In this document: positions 41,792-50,919 of the stretch, piece by piece
Layout: each line of letters starts with the position of its first letter
Numbering within the stretch: the first letter of the stretch is position 1
Assembly: GCA_017626435.1 (NCBI GenBank)
Contig: JAGAIR010000002.1
Location: 62,001 to 126,000, forward strand
DNA length: 64,000 bases
Reading direction: 5' to 3'
From: Lachnospiraceae bacterium
GTDB lineage: Bacteria; Bacillota_A; Clostridia; Lachnospirales; Lachnospiraceae
Translations under genes and position numbers: made by a program
The notes under the pieces: model-generated
Told to the model about the DNA's origin: nothing
What the model saw: the letters and a program-made list of their open reading frames with translations, nothing else
The model's database searches: none

Positions 41792-42694
41792 TTACTCCAC
41801 CACTCCGATCAGCTCACGGATATCCTCTACATGCTGTTCCTGCATATACTGCCGGATTCCTTCCACTACATCTACTGTTGCGGCCGGATTGTTAAAATTA
41901 GCAGTTCCCACTGCCACCATTGTAGCACCTGCCATAATAAACTCCAACGCATCCTCAGCAGTACGGATTCCTCCCATGCCCAGCACCGGAATCTTTACCG
42001 CATGTGCCGCCTGATAGACCATCCTTACTGCAACCGGCTTTACTGCCGGTCCAGACATTCCACCTGTCTTATTGGCAAGAGCAAAGGTACGCCGGTTGAT
42101 ATCAATCTTCATACCAGTCAGTGTATTGATCAGAGAAATGGCATCTGCTCCACCAGACTCTGCTGCCTTTGCCATTTCTGTAATATCTGTCACATTGGGA
42201 CTTAATTTCATAATGACTGGCTGCTTTGCAATTTTCTTAATCCGGGAAGTGATGTCCTCTACCAGTTTTGGATTTTGACCAAAGGCAATACCTCCTGCTT
42301 TCACATTCGGACAGGAAATATTGATTTCCATCAGGTCGATATCTGTATCAGCCAAACGCTCTACTACCTGACAATACTCCTCCGGGGTCTTTCCACAGAC
42401 ATTTACGATAATGCGGGTATCATATTGCTTCAGATATGGAATGTCCCTTTCGATAAACACATCAACCCCTGGATTCTGTAAACCAATGGCATTTAACATC
42501 CCGCCATATGTTTCACAGATACGCGGAGTAGGATTCCCCGGCCACGGTACACTGGCAACCCCTTTTGTCGTCACCGCTCCTAACTGGTTTAAATCCACAA
42601 ACTCACCGTATTCTGCACCAGAACCAAAGGTTCCCGATGCAGTGGTCACAGGATTCTTCATGGTAACTCCTGCAAAATCTACTGCTAAATTCAT
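41792..42694 (-). CDS. pyrD: Dihydroorotate dehydrogenase B, catalytic subunit
   Basis: 300 residues, an FMN TIM barrel. NPVTTASGTFG opens the barrel, EINISCPNVKAGG holds the catalytic cysteine and its Asn partner, VIMKLSPNV binds orotate and FMN, and VLGMGGIRTAEDALEFIMAGATMVAVGTA is the FMN phosphate site. The catalytic Cys rather than Ser, plus the adjacent pyrK, shows the NAD-linked class 1B enzyme. GGAGGATAAATCT precedes the ATG. It is the last pyr gene before the insertion that separates pyrE. Confidence 0.96.
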   Translation of the reverse strand: MNLAVDFAGVTMKNPVTTASGTFGSGAEYGEFVDLNQLGAVTTKGVASVPWPGNPTPRICETYGGMLNAIGLQNPGVDVFIERDIPYLKQYDTRIIVNVCGKTPEEYCQVVERLADTDIDLMEINISCPNVKAGGIAFGQNPKLVEDITSRIKKIAKQPVIMKLSPNVTDITEMAKAAESGGADAISLINTLTGMKIDINRRTFALANKTGGMSGPAVKPVAVRMVYQAAHAVKIPVLGMGGIRTAEDALEFIMAGATMVAVGTANFNNPAATVDVVEGIRQYMQEQHVEDIRELIGVVE

Positions 42695-42706
42695 AGATTT
42701 ATCCTC

Positions 42707-43495
42707 CTATATTTCAATTTCTTCTGCATCAAAAACCGGTCCATCCTTGCATACACGCTTATTATTTACATGGCTGTGACCATCCTTCTCTTTAGACTGG
42801 CAGACACATGCCAGACAGGCACCAATTCCACATGCCATTCTCTCCTCCATGGAAATCTGCGCTGCAATTCCCTGCTCTCTGGCATATGCTTTAACCCCTC
42901 GCAACATCGGAACCGGTCCACAGGCATAAATGGTATCTGCGGAAAGCTTCTGCTCTTTTATGGCATCAATAACGTTTCCCTTCGTTCCCTCACTGCCATT
43001 CTCGGTAGATACAAAAACAGAGGCATATGGTTCAAATTCTTTTTTCAGGAACAGATCACTGTCCCGGTATCCCAGGACTACCTGTACCTGCTGTCCTTTT
43101 GCTGACAACGCTTTTGCCAGCTCCAGCATAGGCGGAATCCCGATTCCTCCTCCTATCAGCATAGAACTGCCACTCTTCTGGGTAAATCCATTTCCCAGAG
43201 GTCCTACTACATCTAGCGTATCTCCGGCAGTCATCTTTGAAAATTCTCCGGTTCCTTCCCCTGCTACACGGTAAACAATCCGAAGCATCCTATCAGAAGG
43301 CTTAATCTCACAAATACTGATGGGTCTTGGCAGCAAACGGCTTCCTTCGTGGCAATATAACGAAATAAACTGTCCCGGCACAGCCATCTCTGCAACATTA
43401 TAATCTTCCGGAAACTTAAGCCACATACTGTATATTCCATCCGTCACTGCAACCTGGCTTGTAATGACTGCCTTGCATTTTCTCTTTTCTGACAT
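42707..43495 (-). CDS. pyrK: Dihydroorotate dehydrogenase electron-transfer subunit
   Basis: 262 residues. LLPRPISICEI binds FAD, IGGGIGIPPMLELAKAL binds NAD, and the cysteine cluster RMACGIGACLACVCQSK with a later KRVCKDGPVF holds the [2Fe-2S] centre. It passes electrons from dihydroorotate via PyrD to NAD+. TTTGGAGGAAATTTC precedes the ATG. It ends 12 bases before pyrD, the usual pairing. Confidence 0.96.
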   Translation of the reverse strand: MSEKRKCKAVITSQVAVTDGIYSMWLKFPEDYNVAEMAVPGQFISLYCHEGSRLLPRPISICEIKPSDRMLRIVYRVAGEGTGEFSKMTAGDTLDVVGPLGNGFTQKSGSSMLIGGGIGIPPMLELAKALSAKGQQVQVVLGYRDSDLFLKKEFEPYASVFVSTENGSEGTKGNVIDAIKEQKLSADTIYACGPVPMLRGVKAYAREQGIAAQISMEERMACGIGACLACVCQSKEKDGHSHVNNKRVCKDGPVFDAEEIEI

Positions 43496-43511
43496 GAAAT
43501 TTCCTCCAAAT

Positions 43512-44435
43512 TTACTTTCCTAATGCTCCATTGATATCTGCTATCATATCCACTACTGCCTGTCTGGAAGCATCTGCATAATTTTCTGCTCCAAATTTAC
43601 TGTAAGCGTCCTGCTTGTATGCACAAATAATACCACGGGAAGAATTCACGATCGCACCGAGACCATCTTTGTTAAAGTAAGGTGCTAAATCAGATGCCTT
43701 TCCACCCTGTGCACCGTAACCAGGAACCAGAATATATGCCTTTGGCATAATTTTACGTAAGATCCGTCCCATTTCCGGATAGGTTGCACCTACAACACAG
43801 CCCACATAGCTGTATGTATCGCCCATACACTGTTCTCCCCACTGTGCTACCTTTTCGCCTACCAGTTCATACAAAGGACGCCCGTCAATCAGTCTGTCCT
43901 GAAATTCACCACTGGATGGATTGGAGGTTTTGACCAGTACAAAAATTCCTTTCTTTTCTTCCCTGCAGACTTCAATGAAAGGATTGACCCCATCACTGCC
44001 CAGATAAGGATTTACAGTGATAAAATCCTCATCAAACCCATAATACTGTTTGTTTCCTACGGAAACCTTTCCCATATGTCCGATCGCATAGGCTGTGGAA
44101 GTGGAACCAATGTCACCTCTCTTGACATCCCCAATGACCACCAGTCCTTTTTCTTTACAGTAATCCACTGTCTTCTTAAAAGCCGCCACTCCAGGAATCC
44201 CAAACTGCTCATACATGGCAATCTGTGGCTTCACTGCCGGAATCAAATCACAGGTAGCATCCACAATTCCTTTATTAAACTGCCAGATTGCTTCCCCTGC
44301 ACCCTCCAGAGTTTCTCCATACTCTTCAAAAGCTGCTTTTTGTATATGTTCCGGAACATAGCTAAGCATCGGGTCAAGCCCTACAACTACCGGTGCATTC
44401 TTTTCCTGTATCTGTTTTACTAACTGATTGATCAT
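43512..44435 (-). CDS. pyrF: Orotidine 5'-phosphate decarboxylase, type 2
   Basis: 307 residues from the ATG at 44435 (MINQLVKQI), at the best distance from GGAG; an ATG two codons earlier sits on the SD. VVGLDPMLSYVP and VVIGDVKRGDIGSTSTAYA carry the catalytic Asp-Lys-Asp set in the long group 2 form. It makes UMP from OMP. It follows pyrC by 111 bases and precedes pyrK by 16. The longer length than group 1 PyrF is normal for this branch. Confidence 0.94.
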   Translation of the reverse strand: MINQLVKQIQEKNAPVVVGLDPMLSYVPEHIQKAAFEEYGETLEGAGEAIWQFNKGIVDATCDLIPAVKPQIAMYEQFGIPGVAAFKKTVDYCKEKGLVVIGDVKRGDIGSTSTAYAIGHMGKVSVGNKQYYGFDEDFITVNPYLGSDGVNPFIEVCREEKKGIFVLVKTSNPSSGEFQDRLIDGRPLYELVGEKVAQWGEQCMGDTYSYVGCVVGATYPEMGRILRKIMPKAYILVPGYGAQGGKASDLAPYFNKDGLGAIVNSSRGIICAYKQDAYSKFGAENYADASRQAVVDMIADINGALGK

Positions 44436-44546
44436 CGTCATATCTCCATTTCTGCACAATCTGCGCTCATTTTTTAGTATAGTGTACTGGAAACCCAAAT
44501 CCGGCGCAGCACACTATATTAGTATAACATGACTTTCCATCTATTC

Positions 44547-45842
44547 TCAAGTCATGTTTGCGGCGTCATATACCAGTTTTCCATCCACAAATGTTTTTTC
44601 TATCCGTCCTTTGACTTCTTTTCCGTCAAATGGTGTATTCTTTCCTTTTGATACAAATTGACTGCTGTCAATGGTATATGCCGTTTCAATATCGGCAATG
44701 ACCAGATCGGCAATACTTCCCGGTGCCAGATTTCCCTTCGGAAGATCCAACACTTTTGCAGGATTGACACTCATTTTTTCCACCAGTCCGCCCAATGTAA
44801 GATAACCTCCCAATACCAATTCTGTATAGGACAGGGCAAACGAGGTTTCCAGTCCCACGATCCCAAATGGTGCCTTCAACATAGTCTGTGCTTTCTCCTC
44901 CGTTCCATGAGGGGCATGGTCTGTAGAGATAACATCCATAACTCCATCACGTAACGCTTCCTTTAATGCCTGTACATCTGACCTGCTCCGCAGTGGAGGA
45001 TTCATTTTGAATCTGCCGTCATCCTCAGTAATCTCATCATCCGACATCGTAAAATGATGTGGGCATACCTCTGCTGTCACATCCAGCCCCTGCTCTTTTG
45101 CAAGCTTCATCAACACAGCACTGTCTGCAGTAGAGCAATGACACAGATGAAGCCTTGCTCCTGTCTCCTTGCTCATGATAATATCTCTTGCTACAATAAC
45201 ATCCTCTACTGCATTCGTAATGCCCGGAAGCCCCAGCTCCTCCGCCTTGGCTCCGGCATTCATCACACCACCTGCCACCAGGCTTTTATCTTCACAATGT
45301 GAGAACATCGGTATCCCTACTCTCGCTGCTTCCTGCATTCCTTTTCGGAATACCAGCGTATCCATTACAGATTTTCCATCCTCACTTAAAGCAACTGCAC
45401 CTGCCTTTTTCATTCCTTCAATATCCGCCAACTGCTTTCCTTCTTGTCCGATCGTCACAGCTCCTATCGGAAGTACATGTACCGGTGCATCCTTTGCCCT
45501 GTTCAGCAGATCAGCAACTCGTTCTGCACTGTCAATAACCGGCTTAGTATTTGGCATCGGACAGATACTGGTAACACCGCCTCTTGCTGCAGCACGGGTT
45601 CCACTCTCAATGGTTTCTTTATATTCAAAACCCGGTTCCCGCAAATGAACATGCAGATCGATAAATCCTGGCATGATTACCTTTCCGGAAGCATCAATCA
45701 CCTGGTCCAGATTCGATATTTTTTCCACTGAGATTTCCGGTGCTACCTCCTCCACTTTGTCATCCACTATCAATACATCATATTTTCCATCCAGAGAATT
45801 TGCCGGATCTACCAGCCTTCCCTTTTGAATTAACGTTTTCAA
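44547..45842 (-). CDS. pyrC: Dihydroorotase
   Basis: 431 residues from a TTG at 45842 with AAGGAGGAAG upstream. FIDLHVHLREPGFEYKETIESG has the HxH zinc ligands, HCEDKSLVAG, HLCHCSTADS and TDHAPHG give the remaining ligands and the catalytic Asp, as in type I dihydroorotase. It cyclises carbamoyl-aspartate to dihydroorotate. First gene of the pyrC-F-K-D run; a 14-bp hairpin lies about 95 bases upstream. No PyrR-binding loop was recognised. Confidence 0.94.
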   Translation of the reverse strand: MKTLIQKGRLVDPANSLDGKYDVLIVDDKVEEVAPEISVEKISNLDQVIDASGKVIMPGFIDLHVHLREPGFEYKETIESGTRAAARGGVTSICPMPNTKPVIDSAERVADLLNRAKDAPVHVLPIGAVTIGQEGKQLADIEGMKKAGAVALSEDGKSVMDTLVFRKGMQEAARVGIPMFSHCEDKSLVAGGVMNAGAKAEELGLPGITNAVEDVIVARDIIMSKETGARLHLCHCSTADSAVLMKLAKEQGLDVTAEVCPHHFTMSDDEITEDDGRFKMNPPLRSRSDVQALKEALRDGVMDVISTDHAPHGTEEKAQTMLKAPFGIVGLETSFALSYTELVLGGYLTLGGLVEKMSVNPAKVLDLPKGNLAPGSIADLVIADIETAYTIDSSQFVSKGKNTPFDGKEVKGRIEKTFVDGKLVYDAANMT

Positions 45843-45934
45843 GATTACTTCCTCCTTATTTTTTTATCCCTTTATTTTTTCAAAAATACCTCTTCCAAAC
45901 TTTTAAAAATGCTCTATCCATTTTCTTTTTACGC

Positions 45935-45972
45935 AGAGAGTGCATCTGCCATTCTCGACAGATGCACTCTCT
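45935..45972. other. Perfect 14-bp hairpin between the Nudix gene and pyrC
   Basis: AGAGAGTGCATCTG (45935-45948), 10-base loop, CAGATGCACTCTCT (45959-45972). It is 30 bases after the Nudix stop. Neither strand has the U-run of an intrinsic terminator, so it may stabilise the transcript end or regulate pyrC. Confidence 0.6.
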
Positions 45973-46002
45973 ATCCGGGAACATATAAGCTCCCACGGAA
46001 TA

Positions 46003-46407
46003 TTATATCAGCTCTGCTTTCTCCAGATCCTGAAGCATACGCTTATTCGTAATATATTCCTCAAATTCATCCGATGTAATCCAACGGCTGTTATTCAGAT
46101 CTTCAGAAAGTACTACTGAGTCCTCATCCATCTCTGTGTAACACACATAGGATAATCCAAGATTACATACAGACCCCACCATAAATGTCCAAGTATAAAG
46201 AATACGGTCAACCACTGCTGTCAGCCCGGTCTGTTCCTGAATCAGACGGATGACTGCCGCATCAGGAGACTCTCCAAACTCCGCTTCGCCATCCAAAAAC
46301 TCCCACTGGTAAGGATCCACGATATTATCATCGTACCACTTCTCCACAATGAGATATCTGTCATCTTTTTTTACAATTCCTTTTACTAATATTCTATATG
46401 CATTCAT
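46003..46407 (-). CDS. Nudix-family protein with a degenerate Nudix box
   Basis: 134 residues with the Nudix fold (strand-rich start RILVKGIVKKDDRYLIVEKW). The expected box GX5EX7REUXEEXGU reads GEAEFGESPDAAVIRLIQEQTGL: the first glutamate of REU is Leu and the second EE is EQ, so metal binding is probably impaired. It could be a nucleotide-binding or weak hydrolase form. GGGGG precedes the ATG. It follows asd by 33 bases. Confidence 0.8.
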   Translation of the reverse strand: MNAYRILVKGIVKKDDRYLIVEKWYDDNIVDPYQWEFLDGEAEFGESPDAAVIRLIQEQTGLTAVVDRILYTWTFMVGSVCNLGLSYVCYTEMDEDSVVLSEDLNNSRWITSDEFEEYITNKRMLQDLEKAELI

Positions 46408-46440
46408 TCAGATTCCCCCTGTCTCTTTCCGATGAGAATT

Positions 46441-47538
46441 CTATTTTGCAGTGATGAACTTCTGTGCTGTCAACAGCTCTGCAATCAATACGGCTCCACC
46501 TGCAGCACCTCGGACAGTGTTGTGGGATAAACCAACAAATTTGTAATCAAACACAGTATCTTCCCGAAGACGTCCCATAGACACACCAAAACCATTTTCA
46601 TAATCTACATCCAATGCAACCTGTGGACGGTTATCTTCCTCCAGATACTGAATAAACTGCTTTGGTGCACTTGGAAGTTCCAGTTCCTGTGGCAATCCGG
46701 AAAATTCCTTCCACGCCTTCAGGATCTGCTCTTTCGTAGGTTTCTTTCCTTCTTCAAATGTCATAAAGACTGCTGCTGTGTGACCATTCAGTACAGGTAC
46801 ACGGATACACTGGGTCGTGATCACCGGACCATCCGCCTTGACAATCTGTCCATTCTCAACCTTCCCCCAGATACGAAGAGGCTCCTGCTCACTCTTTTCT
46901 TCTTCTCCTCCAATAAACGGAATAATATTTCCTTCCATTTCCGGCCACTCCCGAAATGTCTTACCTGCACCGGAAATTGCCTGATAGGTAGTAGCAACTA
47001 CTGTCTTTGGCTCAAAGCCAGCCTTTTTCAATGCATGAAGAGCCGGTGTATAGCTCTGGATCGAGCAGTTTGGTTTCACAACGATAAAGCCTCTGGTAGT
47101 TCCCAGACGTTTCTTCTGGTCATCAATCACAGCCAGATGCTCCGGATTCAGCTCAGGTACTACCATTGGTACATCTGGTGTCCATCTATGTGCACTATTA
47201 TTAGATACAACAGGAGTTTCTGTCTTGGCATACTCTTCCTCAATTTTCTTAATCTCATCCTTTGTCATATCAACCGCACTAAATACGAAGTCAACCTGAG
47301 AAGCAACCTTTTCTACATTGCTTACATCCTCAACAATGATATTCTTAACTGCTTCCGGCATAGGTGTAGTCATCTTCCAACGGCCGCCAATTGCTTCTTC
47401 GTACTTTTTGCCTGCACTACGTGGGCTGGCTGCAATAGCAACTACCTCAAACCAAGGGTGATTCTCTAATAATGAAATAAATCTCTGTCCAACCATTCCG
47501 GTACCGCCAAGGATACCAACCTTTAACTTCTTTTCCAT
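46441..47538 (-). CDS. asd: Aspartate-semialdehyde dehydrogenase
   Basis: 365 residues from the ATG at 47538 (MEKKLKVGILGGTGMVG), with GGAGGACAAC upstream; an ATG four codons earlier is less well placed. GGTGMVGQRF binds NADP, and VKPNCSIQ holds the catalytic cysteine; SHNTVRGAAGGA is the C-terminal signature. It reduces aspartyl phosphate to the semialdehyde, feeding Lys, Met, Thr and diaminopimelate. This is the archaeal/fungal-type branch by its length and residues. It has its own strong promoter (47617-47645). Confidence 0.93.
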   Translation of the reverse strand: MEKKLKVGILGGTGMVGQRFISLLENHPWFEVVAIAASPRSAGKKYEEAIGGRWKMTTPMPEAVKNIIVEDVSNVEKVASQVDFVFSAVDMTKDEIKKIEEEYAKTETPVVSNNSAHRWTPDVPMVVPELNPEHLAVIDDQKKRLGTTRGFIVVKPNCSIQSYTPALHALKKAGFEPKTVVATTYQAISGAGKTFREWPEMEGNIIPFIGGEEEKSEQEPLRIWGKVENGQIVKADGPVITTQCIRVPVLNGHTAAVFMTFEEGKKPTKEQILKAWKEFSGLPQELELPSAPKQFIQYLEEDNRPQVALDVDYENGFGVSMGRLREDTVFDYKFVGLSHNTVRGAAGGAVLIAELLTAQKFITAK

Positions 47539-47616
47539 GTTGTCCTCCATATTTGTATTCTCGCCAGAATTCCGGCTTTATTTCCTCTTTCTGCTTTACA
47601 GATAGATATTATATGA

Positions 47617-47645
47617 ATTTTACACTATTCTCTATAAGAAGTCAA
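47617..47645 (-). promoter_or_regulatory. Sigma-A promoter of asd
   Basis: On the minus strand TTGACT (47640-47645), 17 bases, TAAAAT (47617-47622), about 80 bases upstream of the asd start. Confidence 0.7.
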
Positions 47646-47763
47646 AATAGAATTATTTGATACATTCACAAATTTTTCTTTCATATCTTTTATTTTTTAT
47701 GCAAACTGCCTTTCAAACTTATCTCCACTCTATAAAAACAAAGGACTGGGACATTCCTTTCTC

Positions 47764-47792
47764 TTGTGATTTTTTTAACAATATGGTACATT
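47764..47792 (+). promoter_or_regulatory. Candidate promoter of the HisRS-type gene
   Basis: TTGTGA (47764-47769), 17 bases, TACATT (47787-47792) with TGG before it, 77 bases upstream of the ATG. No T-box motif was found in the leader. Confidence 0.55.
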
Positions 47793-47868
47793 ATTGTTTG
47801 TGTTATGCCAGAAGAATACAAAGATACACATTATGTTATAAATGTCGGCAGGAAAGGAATGTAATGCT

Positions 47869-49104
47869 ATGAAATCAACACCAGTGAAAGGAACCAGGGA
47901 TTATCTTCCAAAGGAGGTAGAAATCCGTGATCATCTGCAAAACGTAATATTAGAAACCTATCGTGATGCAGGCTTTGAAAGAATCACTACACCAATCATT
48001 GAGGATGCTGTCAATCTGGATAAGAGTGAGGGCGGCGAAAATCTTAATCTGATATTTAAAATTTTAAAACGAGGAAAAAAACTGGAATCCGCATTAAATC
48101 AAGAAAACGCTACGGAAAAAGAGTTGTCTGATATGGGACTCCGCTATGATCTGACACTTCCTCTTTCCCGCTATTATGCCAATAACCGCAACGATTTGAT
48201 GACACCGTTTAAAGTCATCCAGATGGACCGGGTATACCGTGCGGAAAGACCACAAAAGGGACGTCTCCGCGAATTTATGCAGTGTGATATTGACATTATC
48301 GGTAATGCCTCCTACGATGCAGAGGTAGAATTGATTCTTACTACTACGAAAGCATTAAATAGAGTTGGTATCAAAAATTATAAAGTTAAAATTAATGACC
48401 GGAGAATTTTAAAAAGTATTTTCTCCTATGCCGGATTCCCAGAGGAGGAAAATGAAAAACTGGCGATTATTTTTGACAAATTGGATAAAATTGGGATTAC
48501 AGGAGTAAAAGAAGAACTGATTTCCTGTCAGTACGACAGCAATGCAATTGACAAATTTATTGGATTATTTGAAAGCGGCACCCTTACTCTGGATTCTATC
48601 GCTGATGTCTGCGATGCCTCCTATGTCTCTGACCTGAAACAGATCATTGATACAGTAAACGGAGTATCTGGTGGTTCTTTCCCCATCGAATTTACACCTT
48701 CCCTGGTACGCGGACAGGGATACTATACCGGCACTATCTTTGAAGTAGAAGCTGAGGGCTATAGCGGTGCAGTTGCCGGCGGAGGACGTTATGACAACCT
48801 GATTGGTAAGTTTTTAAATGAAGACATCCCTGCTGTTGGATTTTCTATTGGTTTTGAACGTATTTTCGGCATCCTGATGGAAACCGCCTATTCTATACCT
48901 GACCGCAAAAAACGGATCGCCGTATTCTATGATCCGGATACTTATTCCAGCACACTCTCCTATGCTGAGGAACTGCGCAATGACTATATGGTTTCTGTTA
49001 TCGCCAGACCAAAGAAACTGGGCAAATACCTGAACAAACTAGAATCCAACGGATTTGATGGCTTTGCAGTATATGGACAGGAAGATGGAGTAAAGCTCTT
49101 CTAA
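47869..49104 (+). CDS. hisS: Histidyl-tRNA synthetase-type protein
   Basis: 411 residues from the ATG at 47869. Class II motif 2 is FKVIQMDRVYRAERPQKGRLREFMQCDIDIIG, the histidine-site loop is LVRGQGYYTGTIFEV, and motif 3 is GFSIGFERI. A C-terminal anticodon-binding-like domain follows (RIAVFYDPDTYSSTL to GFAVYGQEDG). The loop differs from the common LVRGLDYYNRT but is like that of other Lachnospiraceae HisRS. The main alternative is HisZ, the regulatory subunit of ATP phosphoribosyltransferase; the C-terminal domain and lack of his neighbours favour HisRS. An ATG nine codons earlier lacks an SD. Confidence 0.75.
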   Translation: MKSTPVKGTRDYLPKEVEIRDHLQNVILETYRDAGFERITTPIIEDAVNLDKSEGGENLNLIFKILKRGKKLESALNQENATEKELSDMGLRYDLTLPLSRYYANNRNDLMTPFKVIQMDRVYRAERPQKGRLREFMQCDIDIIGNASYDAEVELILTTTKALNRVGIKNYKVKINDRRILKSIFSYAGFPEEENEKLAIIFDKLDKIGITGVKEELISCQYDSNAIDKFIGLFESGTLTLDSIADVCDASYVSDLKQIIDTVNGVSGGSFPIEFTPSLVRGQGYYTGTIFEVEAEGYSGAVAGGGRYDNLIGKFLNEDIPAVGFSIGFERIFGILMETAYSIPDRKKRIAVFYDPDTYSSTLSYAEELRNDYMVSVIARPKKLGKYLNKLESNGFDGFAVYGQEDGVKLF

Positions 49105-49160
49105 ATTTCGCTTTATCAGTGCCTGTGAAACTTAATTTTTTCACCCCCTCATAATAGGAA

Positions 49161-49227
49161 AAAGAACATCATAGTGAAAGAGCACCTTATGGTGCATTCC
49201 CTTTCGCCATGATGTTCTTTTGTTTTT
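49161..49227 (+). terminator. Intrinsic terminator of the HisRS-type gene
   Basis: AAAGAACATCAT (from 49161) pairs with ATGATGTTCTTT (49209-49220), with inner GAAAG/CTTTC and GCACC/GGTGC stems, followed by TGTTTTTT. A second hairpin GAAAGATGCG/CGCATCTTTC follows at 49228-49262. Confidence 0.82.
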
Positions 49228-49270
49228 TGAAAGATGCGGAAGCTAAGATTTTCGCATCTTTCATCCATCT

Positions 49271-49558
49271 TCAGCTCCCGTATTCTCTTTCCTTTCCAAA
49301 AGAACCGATTTCTATTAAATTTCTCTCCGGGTCAGCAACATAGCAGGTTCTCTGTCCCCACTCCTCTGTTTCCGGGCTAAGCACCGGTTTTGCTCCCATA
49401 GAAACCACCCGTTCAAAGGTCTGGTCAGTTTCAAAATCACTGCGTCTATACATCAGGAACAAAATACCATCTTTCTCCAGATAGACATGATTCATTCCCT
49501 CTGTATATTCTATTTCAAAACCAAGCACATCATGATACAGAAGGAACTTCATCGGCAA
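49271..49558 (-). pseudogene. VOC (glyoxalase-like) gene lacking its 5' end
   Basis: The 95-residue frame begins inside the VOC fold: FLLYHDVLGFEIEYTEGMNH corresponds to the part after the first strand and helix, which contain a metal ligand in intact members of about 120 residues. The rest (GILFLMYRRSDF, YVADPERNLIEIGSFG) is normal. A stop precedes the frame and there is no SD; a TTG and an ATG are the only starts. The amylase frame enters from upstream and stops 29 bases inside, so a deletion probably fused the two loci. It may be unexpressed. Confidence 0.6.
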
Positions 49559-50888
49559 GGAGAATTACCGTACCAGTATTGGAAGGAAGTTTTACCCGTA
49601 GCATACCATTTTGATATTCCACCTGCTCTGCCAGTCCAATCAGATCCACAGCCCCGGCAGCAGTCACTGGTGCTTTGATTTCCAGAGCTGCAGGTGCATC
49701 ATCACAATTGAGAGCTGTTATCATAGCTGAATTCTGAAGCACCCGTCCAAATGCAAACTGACGATTGGTTAAAAGCAATTCCTGATACCTGCCATCTGTC
49801 AGTTCGGTATAATCCTGTTTTAACTGCCCCAATTTCATGCACAGCCTGGTAACAGGATTCTCTTCATAGGCAGAAGCAAAATCTTTTAATTCCAGACAGG
49901 GACGAAGATTCCAGTCTGAACCCTGCTCCTTTTTTCCTTCGATTCCAAACTCAGAACCATAATAAACAGAAGGTATGCCGTATAAGGTATACAGCAGTAA
50001 AGTCACCAGGACTAAATGTTCCTTTTTATTTAATTTAGAATAAATACGTTCCACATCATGATTGTCAACAAAAGTATATAATTTTCTGCCCTGGCAGATA
50101 TCATTCAAACGCTTAACAGAATGAGCAATCTCAAAATAGTTATGATCATTGTGACCAGAATACAGACCTTTATGCAGCTCATAATTAGTCACTGCATGAA
50201 GTGTCTCATCATTTACCCACCGGCTGTAATCTCCGTGAATCACCTCACCCATCAGCCAAAAATCTTCTTTCCTATATTGGGTTTCGTGACGCATCTGCCG
50301 CATAAAATCAAAGTCCAGCACGTCTGCCGCATCCAGACGGATTCCATCAATATCAAATTCCTCTATCCAGAAACGAATTACATCAAACAGATAATCTTTC
50401 ACTGCAGGATTTCGCAGATTCAGTTTCACCAAAAGGTTATATCCCCCCCAGTTATCATAACAAAAACCATCATTATACTCATTATTTCCGCCAAAATTCA
50501 GATTACAGAACCAGTCACAGTAGGCAGATTGCTCCCGGTTTTTCTGTACATCCTGAAAAGCAAAAAAACTTCTCCCAACATGATTAAATACGCCGTCCAC
50601 AATAACCTTCATGCCCATTTTATGACAAAAAGCTACATACTCTTTAAAATCCTCATTCGTTCCCAGACGAATATCTACCTTGCGGTAATCCGTTGTCTCA
50701 TAACCATGTCCTACCGACTCAAAGAGCGGTCCGATATATAATGCATTGCAGCCAATCTTCACTGCATGCTCCGCCCATTCTCTCAATTTATCAAAATGCT
50801 GTTCTGCGACTCCTGTATTCTCTTTGCTACAGCCACACAATCCCAGTGGATAAATGTGATAAAAGACTGCACTATCATACCATGCCAT
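49530..50888 (-). CDS. GH13 alpha-amylase family protein
   Basis: 452 residues, no signal peptide, so intracellular. VDGVFNHVG, GIRLDAADVLD (nucleophile Asp), WLMGEVIHG (acid/base Glu) and FVDNHDVERI (third Asp) are the four conserved GH13 regions of the catalytic barrel. It would act on alpha-glucan or malto-oligosaccharides taken up by the cell, like cyclomaltodextrinase-type enzymes; substrate not proven. GGGGAG precedes the ATG. The last residues (LADEVPSVS) run into the truncated VOC gene, so the original C-terminus may have been replaced. Confidence 0.88.
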   Translation of the reverse strand: MAWYDSAVFYHIYPLGLCGCSKENTGVAEQHFDKLREWAEHAVKIGCNALYIGPLFESVGHGYETTDYRKVDIRLGTNEDFKEYVAFCHKMGMKVIVDGVFNHVGRSFFAFQDVQKNREQSAYCDWFCNLNFGGNNEYNDGFCYDNWGGYNLLVKLNLRNPAVKDYLFDVIRFWIEEFDIDGIRLDAADVLDFDFMRQMRHETQYRKEDFWLMGEVIHGDYSRWVNDETLHAVTNYELHKGLYSGHNDHNYFEIAHSVKRLNDICQGRKLYTFVDNHDVERIYSKLNKKEHLVLVTLLLYTLYGIPSVYYGSEFGIEGKKEQGSDWNLRPCLELKDFASAYEENPVTRLCMKLGQLKQDYTELTDGRYQELLLTNRQFAFGRVLQNSAMITALNCDDAPAALEIKAPVTAAGAVDLIGLAEQVEYQNGMLRVKLPSNTGTVILLADEVPSVS

Positions 50889-50919
50889 ACTGTTACTCTC
50901 CCCTCGACCATTTTTTCAT

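Noticed and set aside
47539..47868. Possible T-box leader before the HisRS-type gene
   Set aside because: No T-box sequence (GGGTGGNACCGCG type) or specifier hairpin was seen.
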